The notes: generated by a model from the sequence alone, not told the origin. 17,974 nt of DNA from DAOTWP01 sp034435675 (GCA_034435675.1 DAOTWP010000385.1:1-17974), one strand, 5' to 3'. Positions 6,595 through 13,162 are shown, counted from the stretch's first letter. Numbers and translations are program-made.

Positions 6595-6754
6595 TCTCTG
6601 GTGGGAATATGACCCAGAAACGGGCAAGTGGGAGCAGCTTACTGCCGCCGAGCGGCTGCGGCGCGACCAGCGGGACCGGTGGCTTGACCAGGTTGAGGAT
6701 TACACGGATATGCTGTTCTGGCTGTACGAAATTGATGAGGACGCCGAAGCATGA
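6584..6754 (+). CDS. Tiny acidic Trp-rich protein
   Basis: 56 residues. GGAGG lies 9 bases before the ATG, inside the end of the previous gene. The sequence has six tryptophans and a strong negative charge, starting with a WWEYDPETGKWEQLT segment that resembles small phage proteins with a WW-like turn, followed by a helix. It overlaps both neighbours (11 and 4 bases), so it is likely coupled. Function unknown. Confidence 0.6.
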   Translation: MDADLWWEYDPETGKWEQLTAAERLRRDQRDRWLDQVEDYTDMLFWLYEIDEDAEA

Positions 6755-7041
6755 AGAAACCGACCTGGGGCATGCGCCCAACACTAATCTTTGCGCTGGA
6801 CTACATCGGCAGCCACCGGCTGAGCGGCACTTACCCGCATCGCACATCGTGCCCGGTCAGCATGAGCACAGCAAAAACCCTGGTTGCCCTACGCCTGGCA
6901 ATGTGGATCGACCCGAAGAACAACAAAAAGGGAATCATGTTGACGTGGGAGGGAGAACGGCGTTGGAGCGCACGGCATCCCTACAGCAAATACGCTGTGT
7001 CAGTGCCGAAGTACCTTCGCGGCACCGCAAGCGACACTTAG
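6751..7041 (+). CDS. Small basic protein, possible winged helix
   Basis: 96 residues, start codon overlapping the previous stop (ATGA). Residues 38-75 (STAKTLVALRLAMWID, then a basic hairpin NNKKGIMLTWEGERR) look like the recognition helix and wing of a winged-helix DNA-binding domain. It is net basic. It directly precedes the primase, separated by a 65-base gap with a strong hairpin. It may bind the origin or regulate the operon. The call is by pattern only. Confidence 0.55.
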   Translation: MKKPTWGMRPTLIFALDYIGSHRLSGTYPHRTSCPVSMSTAKTLVALRLAMWIDPKNNKKGIMLTWEGERRWSARHPYSKYAVSVPKYLRGTASDT

Positions 7042-7049
7042 AGACCGCA

Positions 7050-7074
7050 GGGGCACGCGGGCAGAGCGTGCCCC
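7050..7074 (+). other. 9-bp GC hairpin before the primase gene
   Basis: GGGGCACGC (7050-7058) and GCGTGCCCC (7066-7074) pair perfectly around a 7-base loop. No T-tract follows, so it is not a classical terminator. It could lower read-through into, or stabilise, the primase mRNA, or serve as a single-strand initiation structure for the prim-pol encoded 33 bases downstream. Confidence 0.5.
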
Positions 7075-7106
7075 CCAACAACACAGACGAAAGGTTGGCG
7101 AGGATT

Positions 7107-8012
7107 ATGAACTCAGCAGGGCTGCCTGCAATCGTGGCAGCAGCGCAGGCAGAAACAGTCTGTAATGCTGCCCTAGCTTATCACAAAATTGGTCTTAACG
7201 TTTTCCCCGTCTGTGGGAAGAAACCCGCAGAAATCGCGCCCGGCAAGATGATTCCCTGGAAGACCTACCAGCACACACGCACAACCGAGATTCAGATCAG
7301 CCTTTGGGAACAGCGAGGACTGCTGAAAGGTATCGCCGTCATCGGCGGCGCAGTATCCGGCAACCTGGTTATCATTGACCTGGACGGACTGGCAGCCGTA
7401 GACCGCTTCCGGCGGCAGTTCCCGGCTTTGACAGAAACCTTCACCGTCGCCAGCGGCAGCGGGCGCGGACAGCATCTCTACCTGTACGCGGACCGGCTGC
7501 CCCCCAGCATATTCGCATTCAGCAAGACCAGCGGCAACATTGAAGTTCGCGCAAGCGGGTGCTACGTCGTCGCGCCGCCTTCCCCACACCCCAGCGGCAG
7601 CCGGTACACCGTTGCAAAGCCTGTAGACATCCTGCGCGTGCCCGACCTGATGGAAGTCGTCACCTGGCTGCGCACGCTCAAAGATGAACCGCGCACAACG
7701 TTGAAGAGACCAAGTAAGCGTACCATGGGGGGGGGCTGGGCGGCGCGGGCGCTCTCTTACGAATGTCGGGACGTAGGGCTGGCGGCTGAGGGCAGCCGCA
7801 ATGACCGGTTGAACACTGCCGCCTACAACATCGGGCAAATTGTCGGGGATGGACTGCTCAGCCGGGGCGAGGTTGAGGCTGCACTTTTGGCAGCCGCGAC
7901 ACGCGCCGGTCTCCCAGAGACCGAGGCAACCGCAACCATCCGCAGTGGATTAGATGCTGGCATCCGTGAACCCAGGAGCACACAATGGACGAAACGCGGA
8001 CAGCAGCGCTAA
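7107..8012 (+). CDS. Bifunctional DNA primase/polymerase (prim-pol family)
   Basis: 301 residues. The N-terminal catalytic domain (about 20-190) carries the archaeo-eukaryotic primase-polymerase signature: VIIDLDGL at 88-95 with the metal-binding D91 and D93, GQHLYLYA at 121-128 with the catalytic His123, and the IEVRASGCYVVAPPS segment at 145-159. The C-terminal part (206-290) with SRNDRLNTAAYNIG and IRSGLDAGIREPR is a helical primase-C-terminal-like domain. It should make primers and extend them for element replication. The start at 7107 was chosen because the family fold begins soon after; a GAGG lies very close and AAAGG is further off. A run of 9 G at 7727-7735 is a potential slippage site. 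It overlaps the helicase gene by 28 bases. Confidence 0.9.
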   Translation: MNSAGLPAIVAAAQAETVCNAALAYHKIGLNVFPVCGKKPAEIAPGKMIPWKTYQHTRTTEIQISLWEQRGLLKGIAVIGGAVSGNLVIIDLDGLAAVDRFRRQFPALTETFTVASGSGRGQHLYLYADRLPPSIFAFSKTSGNIEVRASGCYVVAPPSPHPSGSRYTVAKPVDILRVPDLMEVVTWLRTLKDEPRTTLKRPSKRTMGGGWAARALSYECRDVGLAAEGSRNDRLNTAAYNIGQIVGDGLLSRGEVEAALLAAATRAGLPETEATATIRSGLDAGIREPRSTQWTKRGQQR

Positions 8013-9346
8013 ACGGGAACGGCGCACAACCAGAAGCTGGAGCGCTCGAATCGCCACGCTTCCGCCCGGATCACGACGACCTGGCGCTTGACCTGGCGCG
8101 GGACTGGAAAGGCAAGGCAGCGCACTTCTGGGGCGATTGGCACATTTATGAGGGGGGCGCGTGGCGCAGACGCGCCCTGCCCCACGTTCACATGGCAGCC
8201 AGAAGATACCTGAGAGAACGCAGGAAAGATGGCTGGGACGTGCGTATCACTGCCGGGCTGGTCAACTCTGTAGTTTCGCTGGTGGCTGATGACTGCTTCG
8301 TAGATGATGAGCTGATCGACCAGGGCGACAGATATATCAATCTGACGAATGGAATGTTCAACCTGGACACGATGAAGCTGGAGCCGCACCGCGCCGACCT
8401 GTATCTGACCACACAGCTTGACTTCGCTTATGACGAGGATGCAGATTGCCCGCACTGGCGGCGCTACCTGCGGACTTCGCTGGTTGACCCAGAAACACAT
8501 CAACCAGATCATGGGCTTGTTGAACTGCTGCAAGAAGCGCTCGGCTACAGCCTGACGGCAGACACGCGCATGAAAGCCAGCTTCTGGCTGGTCGGCAAGC
8601 CCGACAGCGGCAAAAGCACACTCATCAGCTTCATCCGGTCAATGCTCGGCAGCCTGCACACCACGATTGACCTGAATCAGCTTGCAACCAACAGATTTAT
8701 GCTGGCAGGCATCGCAGGCAAGCGCGCTGTCACCTTCACTGAGGCGCGGGTGAACTCTGTGCTGCCTGATGACATCTTCAAGAGCATTGTCGGCGGCAGC
8801 GATGAGATTTACGCTGATGTGAAGAATCGACCTGCCATCACCTTTGTTCCGAAGGCAAAGTTCTGGTGGGCAATGAACGATATGCCCCGTGTGACAGACC
8901 GCAGCGGCGCAGTGTACAACCGCCTGCACGCGATTCCGTTCAACCGCAGCATTCCGGCGGATGAGCGGATTCCGAATCTGGGGGCGCTGCTGGAGCAGGA
9001 AAAACCCGGCGTTTTCATGTGGGCACTGACAGGCTATCTCAGGCTCACCCGGCGGGGCAGCTTCAAGACCGTTGCCCAAAGCCAGGCGGTGAAAGACGAA
9101 TACAGGCTCAGCAACGATACTGAGCAAACCTTCATCAATGAGCGGGCAGAAGTGCGCGGGGATAGCTGGGTGCAGTCGGAGCGGCTGTACAGCGCCTATC
9201 GCGATTGGTGCATCACCAGCGGCTTTACACCGAAGAATCTCAACCAGGCGAGCAAGGAATGGGAACGGCTGGGTTTTGAGAAGCGCGTCCGGGATGGTCG
9301 GCGATTCTGGTATGGTCTCATGCTGCGAAACGATTTTACCGAGTAG
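7985..9346 (+). CDS. Phage/plasmid D5-type primase-helicase, SF3 ATPase
   Basis: 453 residues. The N-terminal 180 residues match the D5-N type region (INLTNGMFNLDT at 118-129, then a CPHWRRYL segment). The SF3 helicase core follows: Walker A GKPDSGKST at 204-212, Walker B ending TFTEA with Glu253, sensor FWWAMN with Asn298, and the arginine near 313 (YNRLHAIPFNR). The C-terminal 80 residues are a wedge or winged-helix domain (YRDWCITSGFTPKNLNQASKEW). The protein should unwind DNA as a hexamer and work with the prim-pol encoded just upstream; the 28-base overlap implies coupled, balanced expression. This pair is the core replication module of many phage-plasmids, satellites and large DNA viruses. 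Confidence 0.92.
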   Translation: MDETRTAALNGNGAQPEAGALESPRFRPDHDDLALDLARDWKGKAAHFWGDWHIYEGGAWRRRALPHVHMAARRYLRERRKDGWDVRITAGLVNSVVSLVADDCFVDDELIDQGDRYINLTNGMFNLDTMKLEPHRADLYLTTQLDFAYDEDADCPHWRRYLRTSLVDPETHQPDHGLVELLQEALGYSLTADTRMKASFWLVGKPDSGKSTLISFIRSMLGSLHTTIDLNQLATNRFMLAGIAGKRAVTFTEARVNSVLPDDIFKSIVGGSDEIYADVKNRPAITFVPKAKFWWAMNDMPRVTDRSGAVYNRLHAIPFNRSIPADERIPNLGALLEQEKPGVFMWALTGYLRLTRRGSFKTVAQSQAVKDEYRLSNDTEQTFINERAEVRGDSWVQSERLYSAYRDWCITSGFTPKNLNQASKEWERLGFEKRVRDGRRFWYGLMLRNDFTE

Positions 9347-9376
9347 ACCAGTCGAACCGAACAAAGGCAAAATGCC

Positions 9377-9535
9377 ATGAACACGGAAATTTCAGAAGAA
9401 AAGTGCCTCACTTGCCTCACTGTGCCTCACTTGGAAGTGAGGCAGGTAGAGGCTCAAGTGAGGCTATCGCCAAAAAACCCCTGGTACGCTAAAAGCCTTC
9501 ACAGTTCACAAGGGTTCGCAATGTTCCAAAAGTGA
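9377..9535 (+). CDS. Short possible ORF across the repeat cluster
   Basis: 52 residues, ATG with AAAGG about 9 bases upstream. The first half is built from the DNA repeats themselves (KCLTCLTVPHLEVRQVEAQV), so the frame may be a by-product of the origin-like array rather than a selected protein. There are two cysteines in a CLTC pair and no other feature. Listed for completeness. Confidence 0.25.
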   Translation: MNTEISEEKCLTCLTVPHLEVRQVEAQVRLSPKNPWYAKSLHSSQGFAMFQK

Positions 9536-9559
9536 GGCAGGTAGAGGCAGGTAGAGGCT
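9404..9559. repeat. Iteron-like repeat cluster, candidate replication origin
   Basis: TGCCTCAC occurs in plus orientation at 9404, 9413 and 9423, and its complement GTGAGGC at 9437, 9458 and 9532. Two of these form a near-continuous palindrome (TGCCTCACTT at 9423-9432, GG, AAGTGAGGCA at 9435-9444). The 19-mer AAGTGAGGCAGGTAGAGGC occurs at 9435-9453 and 9530-9548, and GAGGCAGGTA is tandemly repeated with 10-base period at 9535-9554. Spacings of 9-10 bases put binding sites on one DNA face, as in iteron origins. Position directly after the helicase gene supports an origin. Confidence 0.7.
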
Positions 9560-9630
9560 GAAAATTCTTCTATGAAATTTTCGCTCAAAAAACGAGAAGA
9601 GTCAGTGTCCATCTAATTACGGAGAGTAAC

Positions 9631-10629
9631 ATGCAGGAAATCATCTCATTGCAGGACGCCGAACGCTTTGCAGCGGAACACGGCTATACATTGTCCCCGG
9701 CAGACCGGGCTGCCATTGCGGACCGGCAGCGGGCAGAACTGGCGCGGCTGCGCAGTTTGCAACCTGAGACGGCACGCAGCTTCACACAGCGTTTTAATGT
9801 CTGGTATCCGGGCTTCCTCCAGTCGCTTGCGGGAATCGGTGAGGTACTGCTGACATTCACCCAGACAGTGATTATCGCTTTCGGTGTGCCGGTGGGGCTG
9901 CTGGTGCTGCTCGTGGTGGAGCATCAGCGCGTGGTGCATGGCATCGCGCTTTTTGAGGTTGACCAGGCGCTTGCCAGCTTCGCCGCTTTCGCCCTGGTCT
10001 TTCTCAACGTCGTGTTAGAGTTTCAGGTTCATTACATCGAACACCGCGCCGGTTATGTCCCGGATCGAGATCGGCGCTGGTCACTGCGCCTGGCGGCACA
10101 GAACTGGTCTTATCGGCTGGGGCTGGGGGAGAACTGGACAGAACAGGAACTCTCACCGGCACAGCGTTACCGTCGCCTGCTGCGCCTGGTCACATTCAGC
10201 ATTCTTGCGCTGGCGCTGGCTGGCAGCATGAAAACGGTCATCGAGGCGACGCCGGGCACGTGGTATGAGGCATTGCGGGCGATCATTGCCGAAAGCAGCC
10301 TGTCTCAGATGATGATTTGGGCAGGGGGCTTGCTGTTCGCGGCTGCCGCTGTGCTGGGCGCACAGGTGCTCTCGCGCTATGTGGCGATCCGCTGCACCGA
10401 GATTCTGGCGAATATGCAGGCTGTCAACGCGACACCGGAACAGCAGTACAGCACTGATTTGGACCGGGTGGCTGCCGACTATATTCTTGCCAAAGTTACA
10501 GCGGCACAGGCGAGGAAAGCCGCAAAAAACCCTACGCAGCCGCCTGCGCAGCCGCTCCAGATGAGCTTAGCAGGGATGAGCGCCAATGGGGACGGCTCCG
10601 CAATGGCGGAGTATCCTGGCAGGAATTAG
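9631..10629 (+). CDS. Four-span membrane protein, probable zero-frame product of a frameshift gene
   Basis: 332 residues, with GGAG 6 bases from the ATG. A cytoplasmic-looking helical head (1-65) is followed by hydrophobic helices at about 73-97, 112-132, 184-203 and 224-248 and a polar tail. There is no Walker A motif, so it is not a packaging or conjugation ATPase. I do not recognise the family. It is the only large protein downstream of the origin-like repeats and could be a virion membrane or assembly protein, or a membrane anchor for replication or partition. At codons 298-300 (GCA AAA AAC) there is a slippery heptamer that connects to a further open frame of 73 codons, see the next entries. 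Confidence 0.8.
   Translation: MQEIISLQDAERFAAEHGYTLSPADRAAIADRQRAELARLRSLQPETARSFTQRFNVWYPGFLQSLAGIGEVLLTFTQTVIIAFGVPVGLLVLLVVEHQRVVHGIALFEVDQALASFAAFALVFLNVVLEFQVHYIEHRAGYVPDRDRRWSLRLAAQNWSYRLGLGENWTEQELSPAQRYRRLLRLVTFSILALALAGSMKTVIEATPGTWYEALRAIIAESSLSQMMIWAGGLLFAAAAVLGAQVLSRYVAIRCTEILANMQAVNATPEQQYSTDLDRVAADYILAKVTAAQARKAAKNPTQPPAQPLQMSLAGMSANGDGSAMAEYPGRN
10512..10548 (+). promoter_or_regulatory. Candidate programmed -1 frameshift signal (dnaX-like)
   Basis: Three elements stand in the right order and phase. GAGGA at 10512-10516 can act as an internal Shine-Dalgarno stimulator. The heptamer A AAA AAC at 10524-10530 is in the zero frame of the membrane-protein gene. A 5-bp GC stem with tetraloop (CGCAG 10535-10539, CTGCG 10544-10548) starts 4 bases later. 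The arrangement matches that of bacterial dnaX. The A6 run could also be the site of a real indel. Confidence 0.5.
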
Positions 10630-10751
10630 GGGATGTTCCGGCGGGCATTGGACGCCCGCGAGTGTGGGCGGATCAGGATGAGCGGGACCGTTTCCATACG
10701 GCAGCCTGGCGGCAGCGGAAAAAAGCCGTGAGAGAAAAACGTCCTGATTGA
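10530..10751 (+). CDS. Minus-1 frame extension of the membrane protein (no start of its own)
   Basis: 73 codons open from the slip site to TGA at 10749-10751, running 122 bases past the zero-frame stop. The frame has no ATG, GTG or TTG between the preceding stop at 10455 and the slip site, so it can hardly be an independent gene. The sequence is protein-like: ERQWGRLRNGGVSWQELGDV, then WADQDERDRFHTAAWRQRKK and a basic end. The W-LR-GG-SW-ELG pattern recalls short helix-turn-helix segments. A shifted ribosome would make a 373-residue fusion of the membrane protein with this basic tail. A GTG-started 29-residue piece at the end is the only alternative. Confidence 0.4.
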   Translation, partial: PYAAACAAAPDELSRDERQWGRLRNGGVSWQELGDVPAGIGRPRVWADQDERDRFHTAAWRQRKKAVREKRPD

Positions 10752-10771
10752 GGGAGAGAATCGGCGGGGCT

Positions 10772-10811
10772 AGTGCCTCGTGGTGGCACTTACTCACCAT
10801 CATATGATGGT
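10772..10811. promoter_or_regulatory. Hairpin followed by 16-bp perfect palindrome
   Basis: AGTGCC (10772-10777) pairs with GGCACT (10785-10790), and directly after comes the perfect palindrome ACCATCATATGATGGT (10796-10811). A 16-bp dyad in the 143-base gap between two genes is a good candidate operator for a dimeric regulator of the zinc-finger gene at 10895. The remainder of 10752-10894 shows no gene. Confidence 0.45.
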
Positions 10812-10894
10812 CAGGTTGCCCTGAAAAGCAGCAACACTCTTGAACAAGGTAGGCACAGCGTTAAAAGTGCTGACATCTAAACAGGGTATTTTGC

Positions 10895-11179
10895 ATGGAT
10901 TTGCTCAAATTGCTGGAAGCACTGCTGAAGGCTGGCGGGGAAATCACCATCACGCTCAAACTGCCGAGTGTGCCCCCTGCCCCTGCTCCGGAGCAGCAGC
11001 AGACCGCCGCAACAACCCCAGCGCCGGGAGCATATCCAGCTTTGTGCCCACACTGCGGCTGGACGCGCAGCTACGCGAGTCCAGTAAGTGCAAAGCGCGG
11101 GCTGAACGGGCATTTTGCTCACTGTCATCAGCTAAATCGAGCATGGGCTGAGGATTTGCCGGCAAATGGTCGAAAGTAG
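10895..11179 (+). CDS. Small C2H2-like zinc-finger protein, last gene of the element
   Basis: 94 residues, with CAGGG about 8 bases before the ATG. An N-terminal helix (LLKLLEALLKAGG) and a strand are followed by a Pro/Ala/Gln linker (26-48) and one zinc finger: CPHC at 51-54 and HFAHCH at 73-78, spaced like a C2H2 finger with a basic helix (SAKRGLNGH). Such single-finger proteins occur in phages and plasmids as DNA-binding regulators. It ends 23 bases before the right direct repeat, where an excisionase or recombination-directionality factor is often found, so it may help excision. That role is inference. Confidence 0.7.
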   Translation: MDLLKLLEALLKAGGEITITLKLPSVPPAPAPEQQQTAATTPAPGAYPALCPHCGWTRSYASPVSAKRGLNGHFAHCHQLNRAWAEDLPANGRK

Positions 11180-11202
11180 CCACGCTAATAATTGAGTGTA
11201 AG

Positions 11203-11221
11203 CGAGCATTATCACGAGTAA
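11203..11221 (+). repeat. Right copy of 19-bp direct repeat, putative attR core
   Basis: Identical to 110-128. Here the left arm is GTAAG (11198-11202) instead of GATAA, so the dyad is weaker than at the left. Joining the left host arm to this side rebuilds a symmetric site with ATAA, six spacer bases and TTAT, as expected for the empty host site. The 172 bases between here and the tRNA show no gene. Confidence 0.7.
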
Positions 11222-11350
11222 TTAAATCAGGACTATAACTGCCGTTCGTCGCTATCTTACACACCTACTGTTCCAGTTATGGGAAAATCGCACAAGTTTC
11301 AAGCCAGCCAAATCACACTGCATTGCATTAGCGTCGAGCTAAAGTCAATC

Positions 11351-11379
11351 TTGACCGCCCGCTGTACCGTTGTTATGAT
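11351..11379 (+). promoter_or_regulatory. Promoter of the tRNA-Glu gene
   Basis: TTGACC (11351-11356), a 17-base spacer and TATGAT (11374-11379) give a good sigma-70 promoter whose start point would fall just before the tRNA at 11394. Confidence 0.8.
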
Positions 11380-11393
11380 TGCAGCCTGTTAAA

Positions 11394-11466
11394 GCCCCAT
11401 TCGTCTAGAGGCCCAGGACGTAGCCCTCTCAAGGCTAAAACACGGGTTCGAATCCCGTATGGGGCA
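11394..11466 (+). tRNA. tRNA-Glu (anticodon CTC)
   Basis: 73 bases fold as a standard tRNA. The acceptor arms are GCCCCAT and ATGGGGC with discriminator A. The anticodon stem TAGCC/GGCTA encloses loop CTCTCAA with anticodon CTC. The T-arm is ACGGG-TTCGAAT-CCCGT. The CCA end is not encoded. A dedicated promoter and terminator show a single-gene unit. The element's direct repeat lies 173 bases upstream and is not part of the tRNA, so the tRNA is not the attachment site. Confidence 0.95.
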
Positions 11467-11470
11467 TCGC

Positions 11471-11512
11471 AAACGCTTTGCACATCCTCGTGTGAGGCGT
11501 TTTCTTTTTCTT
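11471..11512 (+). terminator. Rho-independent terminator of the tRNA gene
   Basis: AAACGC (11471-11476) pairs with GCGTTT (11497-11502), and an inner CACA/TGTG pair closes the loop. The stem runs into TTTTCTTTTTCTT. It ends 14 bases before the next start codon and contributes no coding sequence. Confidence 0.8.
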
Positions 11513-11525
11513 CCAAAGGTTGATA

Positions 11526-12623
11526 ATGTCTACACAAACCCGCATGCTCACGTATTACAGTCCAGATCATGCCCTGCACGCTCCGCCCGGAGAGATCCTA
11601 CACGGGCATCGTGTGCCTTATTTCGAGATGCCGGAACGCGCGGAACGAATACGCGCCAGCCTTGAATCCGCCAACCTGATTACCATTGCCAACACCCCAC
11701 CCCTACTACCGCTGTCGACAGTATCCAGAGTTCACACGGCGAACATGACAGCCTATTTCGAGTGGTTATCTGCTAACGCTACCGCACTTATCCACAAGGA
11801 CCTGGAGACATATAACCTCGCACACCTGTTGACGGGCACTGAATATTATTATCAGAGTGTCTTCGAGTCACCGACAACGTGGAGCCAACGCAAAGACATG
11901 AACGCGCCGGGCAGGCGCTCTTGCTTCATCTACGACAGTACCAGCCCAGTTGGCAGCGGTACATGGCAGGCGGTGTTGGCATCAGCAGCACTTGCTTATC
12001 ATGGGGCGCAGGCATTGCTCAACGGTGAGCCACAGGCATATGCGCTATGTCGCCCGCCGGGGCATCATGCGGGACCCGATTTTGTCGGAGGTTACTGCTA
12101 CCTGAATAATGCAGCGCTGGCAGCGGATGCTTTGCTGGCAAAGGGCAAAGTCGCTATCCTCGATGTTGATTATCATCATGGCAACGGAACACAGGCTATT
12201 TTTTGGGAAAATCCGCACGTCTGCTTTGTGTCGATCCATGCCGATCCGGCAGCAGATTACCCGCATTACAGCGGATTCCGCGAAGAAGCAGGGGCAGGTG
12301 CGGGAATAGGCACCACGCACAATCTACCGTTGCCACATGGAACCGGCGAAACAGCTTATATGAAAGCGCTTGACGAAGCGCTGGTAATCATCGAGCGCTT
12401 TCGCCCTGCTTCGCTGGTCGTCTCGCTGGGGTTCGACACTTACGAGGATGACCCTATGGGAGCATTCAAACTGGAATTGCAAAGCTATAGCACAATGGGG
12501 CAGCGAATCGCAGCCAGCGCGGCGCAACGTTATCCGGTGTTGTACGTACAGGAAGGTGGATATTGCCTGGAACGGCTTGGCGATATGGCTGTAGCCTTCT
12601 TTCGCGGTGTGCTGAACCGCTAA
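11526..12623 (+). CDS. aphA: Acetylpolyamine amidohydrolase-like deacetylase (class II HDAC family)
   Basis: 365 residues. The ATG at 11526 has AAAGG 6 bases upstream; a TTG two codons earlier is not used. All zinc-deacetylase motifs are present: RPPGHHA at 176-182 with the catalytic His pair, ILDVDYHHGNGT at 211-222 with zinc ligands D215 and H217, LGFDTYEDDP at 301-310 with zinc ligand D304, and QEGGY with the transition-state Tyr346. The early FEMPERAERI segment and the DPAADYPHYSGF loop match bacterial acetylpolyamine amidohydrolases better than histone or acetoin-type enzymes, as I recall Mycoplana AphA. It should hydrolyse acetyl groups from N-acetylputrescine or acetylspermidine in the cytoplasm. 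The polyamine importer encoded next door supports this substrate. Confidence 0.85.
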   Translation: MSTQTRMLTYYSPDHALHAPPGEILHGHRVPYFEMPERAERIRASLESANLITIANTPPLLPLSTVSRVHTANMTAYFEWLSANATALIHKDLETYNLAHLLTGTEYYYQSVFESPTTWSQRKDMNAPGRRSCFIYDSTSPVGSGTWQAVLASAALAYHGAQALLNGEPQAYALCRPPGHHAGPDFVGGYCYLNNAALAADALLAKGKVAILDVDYHHGNGTQAIFWENPHVCFVSIHADPAADYPHYSGFREEAGAGAGIGTTHNLPLPHGTGETAYMKALDEALVIIERFRPASLVVSLGFDTYEDDPMGAFKLELQSYSTMGQRIAASAAQRYPVLYVQEGGYCLERLGDMAVAFFRGVLNR

Positions 12624-12644
12624 CCGCTAGGTGGGAGTGCTGGA

Positions 12645-13145
12645 ATGCTGCATCCGTTGATTAAGGTAATCAATAAAGGTGTGATCGAAGGAAAAGGGCT
12701 GATTGCCACAGGGTTGATTCGCGCGGGCGAAATCGTCAGCCGTCTGGAACCCTACCAGCCGATGTATCTAATTGCCGAGGTGCTAACCTGGTCGCAGGAA
12801 GCTCAGGATGAGCTGCTGCATTATGCGTACCAGTCCAACGAGGAGTACCTCGTCAGCGAACAGGGTGACGAACGCTTTATGAATCATTCCTGCGAGCCAA
12901 ACACATGGTGGTTAGATGATGATACCATGATCGCCAATCGCGATATTCAGCCAGGTGAAGAACTTACCTACGATTATGCCACGACAGAAATCACGATCCC
13001 CTTTCGGATGAAGTGCTGCTGTGGTGCGCCGAGTTGTCGCGGGGTGATCACAAACCTCGATTATCTTGACCCAGCATGGCAAGCACGCTTCGGTGAGCAT
13101 CTGCCACAGCATACTCTGCGCAGCATTGCAGCAGCAACACGCTAG
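12645..13145 (+). CDS. Small SET-domain protein, putative lysine methyltransferase
   Basis: 166 residues, GGGAG 8 bases before the ATG and 21 bases after the deacetylase, so probably co-transcribed. The SET hallmarks are all here: EGKGLIAT at 15-22, FMNHSCEPN at 78-86 (SAM-binding NHS), GEELTYDY at 104-111 with the catalytic tyrosines, and a post-SET-like cysteine cluster CCCGAPSCRG at 124-133. The fold is a minimal free-standing SET domain. Known bacterial relatives methylate lysines on proteins such as ribosomal or DNA-binding proteins; the target here cannot be told. Pairing with a deacetylase-family enzyme is notable but may reflect polyamine metabolism only. Confidence 0.85.
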   Translation: MLHPLIKVINKGVIEGKGLIATGLIRAGEIVSRLEPYQPMYLIAEVLTWSQEAQDELLHYAYQSNEEYLVSEQGDERFMNHSCEPNTWWLDDDTMIANRDIQPGEELTYDYATTEITIPFRMKCCCGAPSCRGVITNLDYLDPAWQARFGEHLPQHTLRSIAAATR

Positions 13146-13162
13146 CGTCAACACTGTGAGGA

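Larger units (their letters stand above)
110..11221. mobile_element. Integrated phage- or plasmid-like element with prim-pol/SF3 replication and fibre proteins, no integrase
   Basis: The interval is bounded by an exact 19-base direct repeat. It holds a repressor with a divergent promoter, a prim-pol and D5/SF3 helicase pair, an iteron-like repeat cluster, a block of possible structural genes with a collagen-stalk fibre, a holin-like peptide, a lipoprotein and several tiny Zn-binding proteins. That layout is typical of temperate phages, phage satellites or phage-plasmids. No ORF in any frame looks like an integrase, terminase, portal, capsid protease, packaging ATPase, Zot or relaxase. It could be a satellite that borrows a helper's capsid, a small virus of an unrecognised type, or a decayed prophage. 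The compact, intact, overlapping genes argue against heavy decay. The boundaries are inferred from the repeat and gene content. Confidence 0.75.

Noticed and set aside
9404..9559. CRISPR array
   Set aside because: Repeats are 8-19 bases in both orientations, without regular spacers of 30 or so bases and without cas genes.
11394..11466. tRNA-Glu as the integration site
   Set aside because: The 19-bp repeat lies 173 bases upstream of the tRNA and shares no sequence with it; no fragment of the tRNA 3' end is found at the left boundary.
11526..13145. Eukaryote-like chromatin-modifying pair (histone deacetylase plus SET)
   Set aside because: The deacetylase motifs and the adjacent polyamine transporter favour an acetylpolyamine substrate; no histone-like gene is in the window.
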